Below are positions 18,231-25,842 of a DNA stretch of 64,000 bases, in pieces. This DNA is from Flavobacterium lipolyticum (GTDB lineage: Bacteria > Bacteroidota > Bacteroidia > Flavobacteriales > Flavobacteriaceae). The position numbers were made by a program, and so were the translations under genes. The stretch covers positions 2,108,001-2,172,000 of the forward strand of contig NZ_JAJJMN010000001.1 in the NCBI RefSeq assembly GCF_020905335.1, given 5' to 3'. Below the pieces are notes generated by a model. It was given only the letters and a program-made list of their open reading frames with translations, was not told the origin of the DNA and searched no databases. Numbering within the stretch: the first letter of the stretch is position 1; each line of letters begins with the position of its first letter.

Positions 18231-20085
18231 ACTACATATATCCCAAACTATCGAAAAACTATTGGCTCAGGAAGATACTGACGGCGATAAAAAAATAACG
18301 ATTGATGATCATGGTCCGAAGCGATTTTTACTGAATGGTGAAGAGGGAAATTCAATCCTTATTGAAGGAACCTACCAGCTTTCAAACTTATTGCAGGAAC
18401 TGGCTTTGGCTAAAAAAGAAAATACGGAATTTGCCGAAATCAGTCTCGATCAAATTGTAGAGGATCCTGTAAAAAGAATCTCCGGAAAAATAAAAAACCT
18501 GTATTGGAAAGGGTTAACACGTACGATTGATGCCAATGGTGTCAAAAAAATACTGGAAGACAATAAAATAGAAAATGCTATTTCGTATTTGTATGTTCCT
18601 TTTGGAGATGAAATCGTTTTTGATTATTTCAAAAAACTGGAAGCCGTAACTCCAAAGTTAAAAGTGGTACAAATGCCGAAACATATTTCACCGGAGTATG
18701 TCATGTCGCTCAATCAAAAACCGGGCATATTGGCTTTGGCACTTCAAATTAAAAACAATGAAATTTCGGGAGTTCCTTTTGTAGTTCCCGGCGGAAGGTT
18801 TAATGAAATGTATGGCTGGGACAGTTATTTTATTGCCAAAGGACTTTTGATAGATGATAAAATAGAGTTGGCTCTGGGAATTGCAGAGAATTTTAAATAC
18901 CAGATTGATCATTACGGAAAAATACTAAATGCGAACCGGAGTTATTATTTAACCCGTACGCAGCCTCCGCTTTATACGTCATTGATTATCGATGTTTTGG
19001 AAAAATCGAATCCGGATATTTTCTGGATCGAAAGACATTTAAAAACGGCCATTAAAGAATATCTGACGGTTTGGATGGAAGAAGGCAAAAGACTAACCGC
19101 TAATGGGTTGAATCGGTATAAAGCTGAAGGAATTGGACTGCCATTTGAAGTAGAGGAGGGGCATTTTGATGATATTCTGGAGCAATACGCACCGAAATAC
19201 AATCTGTCTACCCGTGAATTCGAAAAAAAATATCTGGAAAGAGAAGTGGTCGATGTCGAACTGGATAAGTATTTTATTCACGACCGAAGCATGCGCGAAA
19301 GTGGTCATGACACGACCAACAGACTGGTTGGAATTTGTGCCAATTTAAATACCGTTGCGATAAATAGTCTGCTTTACAAATACGAAACGGATATTGCCTT
19401 TTTGATTAGGAAGTATTTTAAAAACGAATTTCAATATTTTGAAGACCAGTCTTTTTCAACCGAATATTGGCTTGCGAAAGCAGCTTCAAGAAAGGAAAAA
19501 ATCAATCAATTGTGCTGGAATTCAGAATATGGATGTTATCTGGATTATAATTTTGTAAATGAAGAGCAGCATTTTTTTGAGGCTGCAACTACTTTTTACC
19601 CGCTTTGGGCCAAAATAAGCACACCCAAACAAGCAGACATTCTGGTAAAAAAGACCCTTCCAAAATTTAAAATGAAAGGCGGAATTGCTGGAAGTACCAA
19701 AGAATCCATTGCAGCTATAGACGAAAATGCACCAGTGCGTCAATGGGATTATCCGTTTGGATGGGCACCGCATCAAATGCTTTTGTGGGAAGGTTTGCTG
19801 AATTATAATTTTAATGAAGAAGCACAGGAAATGGTATACCGCTGGCTTTGGCTGATTACCAGAAATGCAGTGGATTATAACGGAACCATTCCGGAAAAGT
19901 TTGATTTATCGATCAGCTCGCATAAAATCTTTGCAGAATATGGAAACGTTGGAACCGAATTTGATTTTATCCCCGAAGAAGGTTTTGGATGGATGAATGC
20001 TTCGTACCAGTATGGTTTAACCATTTTGGAAGAAGATTTAAAACAAAAATTATCGGACTTGGTTGATCCGGATGTACTTTTTTAG
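18220..20085 (+). CDS. Neutral-type alpha,alpha-trehalase with EF-hand-like loop (GH37)
   Basis: 621 aa, no signal peptide, so cytoplasmic; splits trehalose to two glucose. GH37 signatures are intact: PGGRFNEMYGWDSY (190-203) and QWDYPFGWAP (508-517). The catalytic acid is expected at D364 in RESGHDTTNR, the base at E573 in AEYGNVG. Residues 19-34, DTDGDKKITIDDHGPK, form an EF-hand-like loop that, with RESGHDTT and EEGFGWMNAS, resembles fungal neutral trehalases (calcium-binding type) more than E. coli TreA/TreF; that comparison is from memory. Start ATG at 18220 overlaps the MFS stop by 11 bp. Confidence 0.92.
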   Translation: MKFKLHISQTIEKLLAQEDTDGDKKITIDDHGPKRFLLNGEEGNSILIEGTYQLSNLLQELALAKKENTEFAEISLDQIVEDPVKRISGKIKNLYWKGLTRTIDANGVKKILEDNKIENAISYLYVPFGDEIVFDYFKKLEAVTPKLKVVQMPKHISPEYVMSLNQKPGILALALQIKNNEISGVPFVVPGGRFNEMYGWDSYFIAKGLLIDDKIELALGIAENFKYQIDHYGKILNANRSYYLTRTQPPLYTSLIIDVLEKSNPDIFWIERHLKTAIKEYLTVWMEEGKRLTANGLNRYKAEGIGLPFEVEEGHFDDILEQYAPKYNLSTREFEKKYLEREVVDVELDKYFIHDRSMRESGHDTTNRLVGICANLNTVAINSLLYKYETDIAFLIRKYFKNEFQYFEDQSFSTEYWLAKAASRKEKINQLCWNSEYGCYLDYNFVNEEQHFFEAATTFYPLWAKISTPKQADILVKKTLPKFKMKGGIAGSTKESIAAIDENAPVRQWDYPFGWAPHQMLLWEGLLNYNFNEEAQEMVYRWLWLITRNAVDYNGTIPEKFDLSISSHKIFAEYGNVGTEFDFIPEEGFGWMNASYQYGLTILEEDLKQKLSDLVDPDVLF

Positions 20086-20101
20086 TTAAAAGGGGGGGCT
20101 T

Positions 20102-20164
20102 CGACTTCGCTCAGCCGGACACAACGTTATCATTTAAATTATTGTGTCCGGCTGAGCGAAGTCG
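20102..20164. repeat. Perfect 23-bp inverted repeat after trehalase
   Basis: Arms at 20102-20124 and 20142-20164 are perfect complements around a 17-base AT-rich loop. The arms contain the GGCTGAGCGAAGTCG word of the adjoining tandem array, so the array seems to have grown from the right arm. It can fold as a strong hairpin 17 bp past the trehalase stop, though without a U-tail. Confidence 0.9.
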
Positions 20165-20166
20165 TG

Positions 20167-20694
20167 TGATAGGCTTAACGAAGTCAACTGTCCGGCTGAG
20201 CGAAGTCAACTGTCCGGCTGAGCAAAGTCGAGTGATATGCTCAGCGAAGTCAATTGTCTGGTTGAGCGAAGTCGAGTGATAGGCTTAACGAAGTCAAATG
20301 TCAGGCTGAGCGAAGTCGAATGTCAGGCTGAGCGAAGTCAATTGTCCGGTTGAGCGAAGTCGAGTGATAGGCTTAACGAAGTCAAATGTCAGGCTGAGCG
20401 AAGTCGAATGATAGGCTAAGCGAAGTCGAATGTCAGGCTGAGCGAAGTCGAGTGATAGGCTTAACGAAGTCAAATGTCATGCTGAGCAAAGTCAACTGTC
20501 CGGCTGAGCAAAGTCGAGTGATAGGCTCAGCGAAGTCAATTGTCCGGTTGAGCAAAGTCGAGTGATAGGCTCAGCGAAGTCAACTGTCAGGCTGAGCGAA
20601 GTCGAGTGATAGGCTTAACGAAGTCAAATGTCAGGCTGAGCGAAGTCGAATGATAGGCTAAGCGAAGTCGAATGTCAGGCTGAGCGAAGTCGAA
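20167..20694. repeat. 22-bp tandem array, 24 units
   Basis: Exactly 528 bp, 24 head-to-tail 22-bp units. Two unit types mostly alternate: type A with TGTCNGGCTGAGCGAAGTC and type B with TGATAGGCTTAACGAAGTC. Units 10-14 and 21-24 repeat the same order, which shows block duplication. The array fills the convergent gap between the trehalase and polyprenyl synthetase genes and ends 2 bp from the latter's stop. No open frame of note and no spacers. It derives from a dispersed GACTTCGCTCAGCC-type flavobacterial repeat, another copy of which is at 21817-21881. Confidence 0.95.
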
Positions 20695-20696
20695 GC

Positions 20697-21671
20697 CTAG
20701 ACCTTTCTCCCCATTAAGTTCTCCCCAAAAGTACGCAGGATATTTTTCTTTTCAGCGTTAAGATCCATTTGATCCAGCGTTTCAAAAGCTTTAAACGTAT
20801 ACATTTCAATGGCATCCTGAGTGGCTTTTGAAGCACCGGATTCATTGAAAATTGCTTTTACAGTAGCTATTTTAGCGGTATTGTCTTCTAATTGTAAACG
20901 GAATAATTGCTCTAACTCTGAAGCTTTTTCAGGAGAAGAAAATTCTCTTGCTTTGAGGTATAAATACGTTTTTTTGTTTTCGATAATGTCTCCTCCAACT
21001 TGTTTTCCGAAAGTTTCCGGATCTCCAAAAGCATCCAGATAATCATCCTGAAGCTGGAAAGCAAGACCTAAATTCAATCCGAAATCATAAATTAAATCAC
21101 CTTCTTTTTCAGATGTTTTGGCTACGATAGCTCCCATTTTCATGGCAGCAGCAACCAGAACGGCCGTTTTATATTCGATCATTTTTAGGTATTCCGGAAT
21201 CGTAACATCATTTCTTTGTTCAAAGTCAACGTCCCATTGTTGCCCTTCACAAACTTCAAGAGCCGTTTTGCTGAATAGTTTTGCTAAGTTTCTGAAAACA
21301 ATCGGTTCGTATTGTTCAAAATACTGATACGCCAGAATAAGCATGGCATCACCGGACAAAATTCCGGTGTTGAGGTCCCATTTTTCATGAACAGTTTCCT
21401 GTCCTCTTCTCAAAGGCGCATCATCCATAATATCGTCATGTACAAGCGAGAAATTATGAAAAACTTCCACAGCCATTGCAGCCGGAAGTGCTGTTGTATA
21501 TGGGGTATTAAAAACTTCTGCAGCCATCAAAGTAAGTACGGGACGGATTCGTTTTCCGCCGAGGCCCAGAATGTATTCAATGGGTGCGTAAAGATTTTGG
21601 GGTTCTTTATGTATGCTTTGGGTTTTTAAATAATGAATAAAAAAATCCTGGTACTGACTAATATTATGCAT
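20697..21671 (-). CDS. Polyprenyl diphosphate synthase (FPP/GGPP type)
   Basis: 324 aa from ATG 21671 (MHNISQYQDFF); an in-frame start 14 codons upstream is possible but family members begin at this point. Trans-isoprenyl synthase that condenses isopentenyl diphosphate onto allylic primers. First aspartate-rich motif DDIMD at 79-83 followed by RRG, second motif QDDYLD around 210, plus GGKRIRP at 38-44. Phe at position 74, five residues before the first motif, suggests a short-chain product such as farnesyl or geranylgeranyl diphosphate; the exact length cannot be read. Its stop codon touches the 22-bp array. Confidence 0.9.
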   Translation of the reverse strand: MHNISQYQDFFIHYLKTQSIHKEPQNLYAPIEYILGLGGKRIRPVLTLMAAEVFNTPYTTALPAAMAVEVFHNFSLVHDDIMDDAPLRRGQETVHEKWDLNTGILSGDAMLILAYQYFEQYEPIVFRNLAKLFSKTALEVCEGQQWDVDFEQRNDVTIPEYLKMIEYKTAVLVAAAMKMGAIVAKTSEKEGDLIYDFGLNLGLAFQLQDDYLDAFGDPETFGKQVGGDIIENKKTYLYLKAREFSSPEKASELEQLFRLQLEDNTAKIATVKAIFNESGASKATQDAIEMYTFKAFETLDQMDLNAEKKNILRTFGENLMGRKV

Positions 21672-21816
21672 AAAATGAAATTCTGATTTGCGAGGTCCAA
21701 AGATACGATTCATTATGAATTATTGCGTTTTTAAAATTTTAAAAGATGGTGGAGGAATTAGATAGTGGAGGTAATTTGATAATTTGATAGTGGGTTTTTG
21801 GTGTAAGTGCGGGAGG

Positions 21817-21881
21817 CTTCAACTTCGTTCAGGCTGACATTCACATTGTGATTGTGTTTGTCGGCCTGAGCGGAGTCGAAG
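21817..21881. repeat. Dispersed palindrome, same family as the 22-bp array
   Basis: A left arm at 21817-21839 (contains ACTTCGTTCAGGCTGACA) and a right arm at 21859-21881 (TGTCGGCCTGAGCGGAGTC) pair with a few mismatches around a 19-base loop. The arms match the array at 20102-20694. It lies in the 374-bp gap between the divergent polyprenyl synthetase and yceI genes; the rest of that gap holds the yceI promoter and operators. Confidence 0.85.
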
Positions 21882-21922
21882 GCGGTTTTGGGCTTGTTTT
21901 AAAATTATTTTCAAAAAAACTT

Positions 21923-21950
21923 GGAAACTTTTTTGGTATTCAGAGTTTCC
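21923..21950. promoter_or_regulatory. Operator 1, GGAAACT-N14-AGTTTCC, on yceI promoter
   Basis: Perfect 7-bp arms at 21923-21929 and 21944-21950, spacer 14 bp. It covers the -33 element TTTG (21932-21935) of the yceI promoter. The same 28-bp design occurs at 21974-22001 and 22615-22642, the last upstream of a tetR gene. Confidence 0.85.
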
Positions 21951-21962
21951 TGTTTATATTTG
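21932..21962 (+). promoter_or_regulatory. yceI promoter
   Basis: TTTG at 21932-21935 and TATATTTG at 21955-21962 are 19 bp apart, a full match to the Bacteroidota TTTG-N19-TAnnTTTG promoter. Transcription would start near 21969, about 77 bases before the yceI ATG, within or just before operator 2. Confidence 0.8.
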
Positions 21963-21973
21963 CACCGTTAAAT

Positions 21974-22001
21974 GGAAACTTAGAACACTAAAAAAGTTTC
22001 C
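21974..22001. promoter_or_regulatory. Operator 2, GGAAACT-N14-AGTTTCC, in yceI leader
   Basis: Arms at 21974-21980 and 21995-22001 with a 14-bp spacer. It begins 11 bp past the -7 element, so a bound repressor would block clearance; centres of operators 1 and 2 are 51 bp apart. Confidence 0.8.
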
Positions 22002-22045
22002 GCGAAGAATTGAGAAATTTATAACCTCAGTAAAAACAGTAATTT

Positions 22046-22567
22046 ATGAAAACAACATGGACCTTAGATTCTAGCCAATCAGATGTTTTGATTAAAATGA
22101 GACATTCGATTATTGCTTACATGGGAGGAACTACAAATAAATTTGGTGGTTATGTGAATATTGAAGACAATGAAGTAGAAGATGCATCGGTTGAGTTTTC
22201 GCTTGACATTAACAACAAGATTGATAATTTTCAGCAAATTGATACTTATTTACAACTTCAGGATTTGTTTGATGTAAACGAACATCCGATTATTAGTTTC
22301 AAATCGACTTCGTTTCAAAAAGTAAACAACAATATTAATTTCTTCAAGGGCGACTTAACGATTAAAGATGTTACCAAAGTAGTGGAACTTGATGCCGAGT
22401 TTATAGGAGTTAATACATACAATGGTGAGAAGAAAGTTGCTTTTGAAATCAAAGGAGATATTAAGCGTCAGGATTTTGGTTTAGATTACAATTCGTTCAG
22501 TCATAATGGAGGTTTGGCTTTAGGAAAAGACATTAAGCTTATTGCAAATTTAGAGTTTAGCATATAA
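22046..22567 (+). CDS. YceI-family lipocalin-like protein
   Basis: 173 aa YceI-like beta-barrel that in characterised relatives binds long isoprenoid or amphipathic lipids. Visible family features: TWTLDSSQSDVLIKMRH at the start, then KFGGYVNI, HPIISFKSTSF, FKGDLTIKDVTKVVELDAEF and a C-terminal GLALGKDIKLIANLEFSI. Unlike many YceI proteins it has no signal peptide, so it is probably cytoplasmic. Monocistronic. Its promoter carries two copies of the operator that also stands before the downstream tetR-efflux operon, which implies control by that TetR. The isoprenoid link fits, loosely, with the neighbouring polyprenyl synthetase gene. Confidence 0.85.
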   Translation: MKTTWTLDSSQSDVLIKMRHSIIAYMGGTTNKFGGYVNIEDNEVEDASVEFSLDINNKIDNFQQIDTYLQLQDLFDVNEHPIISFKSTSFQKVNNNINFFKGDLTIKDVTKVVELDAEFIGVNTYNGEKKVAFEIKGDIKRQDFGLDYNSFSHNGGLALGKDIKLIANLEFSI

Positions 22568-22614
22568 ATCTTAGAGAATGAAGTAAATTAATGTAAAATT
22601 ATTACAAATAGTAC

Positions 22615-22642
22615 GGAAACTATTTTCGTGAATTTAGTTTCC
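22615..22642. promoter_or_regulatory. Operator 3, GGAAACT-N14-AGTTTCC, on tetR promoter
   Basis: Arms at 22615-22621 and 22636-22642, spacer 14 bp. It ends 4 bp before the tetR -7 element, exactly as operator 1 does at yceI. Most likely the binding site of the TetR protein encoded 34 bp further on. Confidence 0.85.
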
Positions 22643-22646
22643 TCAG

Positions 22647-22654
22647 TATATTTG
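22647..22654 (+). promoter_or_regulatory. tetR-efflux operon promoter -7 element
   Basis: TATATTTG, a full match to TAnnTTTG. The -33 position holds TTTC rather than TTTG, a weaker match than at yceI. The ATG of tetR follows 21 bases later. Confidence 0.7.
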
Positions 22655-22675
22655 TAATACAATTTGAAAATTAAA

Positions 22676-23275
22676 ATGAAAGAGAAAATCATATCAAAAG
22701 CAAGCGAGTTGTTTTTAAAACTTGGTTTTAAAAGTGTTACAATGGATGATATTGCAGGAGAAATGTGTATTTCGAAAAAAACGATCTACAAATATTTCTG
22801 TAATAAAGAAGTATTGATTGAAGAGAGCACATCATTAGTTCACAAACAGGTACATGAAATAATTGATACGATTGTGGCGAAAGATTATAATGCGATCCAT
22901 GAGAATTTTGAAATCAGAGAAATGTTTAGAAATATGTTTAAGAATAATACAGATACTTCTCCTATTTATCAATTGAAAAGACACTATCCGGAAATTTACC
23001 AAAACATACTTTCGCACGAAATCGATCAGTGCAACCGTTATTTTGGAGTCAATATTGAAAAAGGAATCCGTGAAGGATTGTATCGTACGGATATCAATAT
23101 ACCAGTGTATGTGAAATTTTATTACACCTTAATTTTTCATATCAACGAAACTACTGTTTCAGAAAGTGAAGCACAAAAAATAGAACTGGAGGCACTGGAA
23201 TATCACACCAGAGCTATGGCAACAGAAAAAGGAATAGTGGAATTGGAAAAGCAACTTAAGAAAATCAAAGTATAA
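22676..23275 (+). CDS. TetR-family repressor of the efflux operon
   Basis: 199 aa from ATG 22676; a TTG four codons upstream is also in frame but less likely. The N-terminal helix-turn-helix is clear: KIISKASELFLKLGFKSVTMDDIAGEMCISKKTIYKYF, about residues 4-42. The C-terminal ligand domain is diverged, as usual. It is the first gene of a plus-strand set tetR-tolC-mfp-rnd (61 bp, 11 bp and 92 bp gaps), an arrangement in which the regulator controls its own pump. Three matching 28-bp operators near its own and the yceI promoter are its probable targets. Ligand unknown. Confidence 0.9.
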   Translation: MKEKIISKASELFLKLGFKSVTMDDIAGEMCISKKTIYKYFCNKEVLIEESTSLVHKQVHEIIDTIVAKDYNAIHENFEIREMFRNMFKNNTDTSPIYQLKRHYPEIYQNILSHEIDQCNRYFGVNIEKGIREGLYRTDINIPVYVKFYYTLIFHINETTVSESEAQKIELEALEYHTRAMATEKGIVELEKQLKKIKV

Positions 23276-23336
23276 TCATCAATCAATAATAGTATGATTT
23301 TTTAAATCATCAACACAAACAAATATCTAGCAGCAT

Positions 23337-24671
23337 ATGAAACGAATAGTTCTCTTTTTTTTGTGTACAATAGGTCTGTCGGCCAGTGCACAAGTCACAC
23401 GTTTAACCTTAAAAGACGCGCTTACTTATGCGCTTCAAAATAAAGCCGATGCTAAAAAGGCGAAACTTCAGGTTGAAAACAGTGAATACAAAATACAGGA
23501 AATACGCTCAAGAGCTTTGCCTCAAATTTCGGCAAATGGAAATTTAACACACAATCCGATCATTCAGACTACCGTAATTGATGGTGCAGGATTTGGTGCA
23601 CCGGGGACTACGATTCAGGCAGCATTTGGTCAGAAATGGGTTTCGACTGCCGGAGTTTCTTTAACACAGACCATTTTTGATCAGTCTGTTTTTACAGGAT
23701 TAAGAGCGGCAAGATCTACCCGTGAGTTCTATCAGATCAACGATCAGTTAACAGAAGAGCAGGTTATTGAAAGAGTAGCCAATAACTACTATTCTGTTTA
23801 CGTACAAAAAGAGAGACTTACTTTATTAGACAGTAATTATGTGAATACTACTAAAGTTCGTGATATCGTAAAAGGACAGTTTGACAATGGTCTGGCTAAA
23901 AAGATTGATTTAGATCGTATCATCGTAAAAATGTCAAACATTGATACAGAACGTCAGCAAATCAAAAATCAGATTACGTTACAGGAAAACGCTTTGAAGT
24001 TTTATATGGGAATGCCAATTGAAACTCAAATTGATTTGCCAAAAGAAGAGTTTGAAGTGGTACCTGCTGCCTTAACAGAACAGCCAAATGCTGCAAACAG
24101 AACAGAGTACCTGCTTTTGAAAAAACAACAGGAACTTTTAGTATTCAATAAAAAAGCGGTTGAAGCAGGATATTATCCAACACTTTCCTTAACTGCTGGG
24201 TATAACTATATTGGTCAGGGGCCTCAAATGCCCTGGTTTGCAAAACCTTCTCAGGGAGTGTACTGGTCCGATTTCTCTGCAATTGCCTTAAACTTACATG
24301 TGCCGATTTTTACAGGTTTCGGAACTCGTGCAAAAGTAAGACAGGCCGATGTTGAGCTAAGATCACTTGAGGAAGATATCAAGGATACCAAACTTTCACT
24401 TGATCTGGACTATAAAAATGCGATGGCACAAATCGATAACAACCTTGTGACGATCACCAATCAAAAAGAAAATATGCGCTTAGCGACAGAAATCTTAAGC
24501 AATACAAAAAACAATTACCTTCAGGGATTGGCCTCTTTAACAGACTTGTTAGATGCAGAAAATGCCTCTCTTGAAGCACAAAATAATTATACCAGAGCAG
24601 TTTTAAATTATAAAATTGCCGAAGTAGCATTAATCAAATCAAAAGGCGAACTTAAAACTCTTATTAAATAA
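23337..24671 (+). CDS. TolC-family outer-membrane efflux protein
   Basis: 444 aa. Signal peptide MKRIVLFFLCTIGLSASAQ, then two homologous outer-membrane-efflux halves with long coiled-coil helices (LKDALTYALQNKADAKKAKLQVENSE early; LASLTDLLDAENASLEAQNNY in the second half). GxGTRAK near 330 and the LTDLLDAE motif are typical of TolC-type channels. It should form the trimeric outer-membrane duct for the MFP-RND pair encoded next. Confidence 0.92.
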   Translation: MKRIVLFFLCTIGLSASAQVTRLTLKDALTYALQNKADAKKAKLQVENSEYKIQEIRSRALPQISANGNLTHNPIIQTTVIDGAGFGAPGTTIQAAFGQKWVSTAGVSLTQTIFDQSVFTGLRAARSTREFYQINDQLTEEQVIERVANNYYSVYVQKERLTLLDSNYVNTTKVRDIVKGQFDNGLAKKIDLDRIIVKMSNIDTERQQIKNQITLQENALKFYMGMPIETQIDLPKEEFEVVPAALTEQPNAANRTEYLLLKKQQELLVFNKKAVEAGYYPTLSLTAGYNYIGQGPQMPWFAKPSQGVYWSDFSAIALNLHVPIFTGFGTRAKVRQADVELRSLEEDIKDTKLSLDLDYKNAMAQIDNNLVTITNQKENMRLATEILSNTKNNYLQGLASLTDLLDAENASLEAQNNYTRAVLNYKIAEVALIKSKGELKTLIK

Positions 24672-24682
24672 CTAGAAGTACA

Positions 24683-25750
24683 ATGAAGAAAACTATTATA
24701 ACAATCGTAATCATAATCGCGTCTCTGGGCGTGATTGGATATATCTTAAATAAAAATAAGAAAGAGAACAAGGAAAAGACAGATATCGTAGCAGAAAAGA
24801 ATGCTGCAGTTTCAGTAAAAGTATCTCCGGTTAAAACAGAAGAAGTTTCACTTGATTTCGTAGCAAACGGAAACTTCCAACCCACCCAGCAATTGACATT
24901 CTCTGCTGAGAAATCAGGAAAAGTAATCAGTGTTCTGGCTAAAGAAGGAGACTACGTAAGAGTGGGGCAAACTTTATTAACAATGAGAGGAGATGTTATC
25001 AATGTTGATGCTCAGACTGCAGAAGCGGCTTATCAAAATGCAAAATCAGATTACATCAGATATGAAAATGCTTTTAAAACCGGAGGAGTTACCAAGCAGC
25101 AGGTAGACCAGGCAAAACTGGCTTTAACTAATGCACAGTCGCATTTGACACAAGCAAAAATCAATGTTGGTGATACCAGAGTAAAAGCTCCAATTAGCGG
25201 TTTTATCAATAAAAAATACATCGAGCCGGGATCTATCTTAACCGGAATGCCTGCAACAGCATTGTTTGATATTGTTAACGTTTCTAAATTAAAATTAGTA
25301 GTTACCGTAAACGAAAATCAGGTAGCGAGTTTAAAAACAGGAGATCATATTAACGTAACAGCAAGTGTTTATCCGGATAAAAACTTCTCTGGAAAAATTA
25401 CTTTCATTGCTGCAAAAGCGGATGAATCTTTGAACTTCCCGGTTGAAATCGAAATTACAAATAACGTAAACAACGACCTGAAAGCTGGTATGTACGGAAC
25501 TGCAAACTTTGCATCGAAACAACAAAAACAACACCTTATGGTTGTACCTAGAAATGCATTCGTAGGAAGTGTGAGCAGTAACCAAATTTTCGTAGTAGAA
25601 AAAGGTATTGCAAAATTAAGAAAAGTAACTGCCGGAAGAATTTTGGGTGATAAAGTAGAAATCATCAACGGATTAACTGATGGAGAAACTGTAATTGTAA
25701 CGGGTCAAATCAACCTGCAAGACGGTAACACAGTAGAAATTATTAAATAA
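24683..25750 (+). CDS. Membrane-fusion protein of RND efflux pump
   Basis: 355 aa periplasmic adaptor, anchored by an uncleaved or signal helix at 5-21 (ITIVIIIASLGVIGYIL). The half-lipoyl motif GKVISVLAKEGDYVRVGQTLL, alpha-hairpin (AYQNAKSDYIRYENAFKTGG through LTQAKINVGDTRVKAPISG) and beta-barrel (LKAGMYGTANF) are in standard order, ending with the membrane-proximal VTGQINLQDGNTVEIIK. It starts 11 bp after the tolC stop, so co-translated. Confidence 0.92.
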   Translation: MKKTIITIVIIIASLGVIGYILNKNKKENKEKTDIVAEKNAAVSVKVSPVKTEEVSLDFVANGNFQPTQQLTFSAEKSGKVISVLAKEGDYVRVGQTLLTMRGDVINVDAQTAEAAYQNAKSDYIRYENAFKTGGVTKQQVDQAKLALTNAQSHLTQAKINVGDTRVKAPISGFINKKYIEPGSILTGMPATALFDIVNVSKLKLVVTVNENQVASLKTGDHINVTASVYPDKNFSGKITFIAAKADESLNFPVEIEITNNVNNDLKAGMYGTANFASKQQKQHLMVVPRNAFVGSVSSNQIFVVEKGIAKLRKVTAGRILGDKVEIINGLTDGETVIVTGQINLQDGNTVEIIK

Positions 25751-25842
25751 TTATTGGCTTTAAGCCTTAAGCAATACGCTTTAAGCCGTTTAACAAGAGC
25801 CTAAAGCCTATAGCTTACAGCCTATAGCATAAAGCAAAATAT
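25751..25842 (+). repeat. Degenerate TAAGCCTAAAGCCTATAGC repeats between mfp and rnd
   Basis: The 92-bp gap holds several imperfect 14-16 bp units (CTTTAAGCC, CCTAAAGCCTATAGC, ACAGCCTATAGCATAAAGC) in direct order. No terminator or promoter consensus is seen, so the operon probably reads through. Confidence 0.6.

Noticed and set aside
20167..20694. Possible CRISPR array
   Set aside because: Units are 22 bp and directly joined with no unique spacers; no cas genes in the window. It is a plain tandem array.
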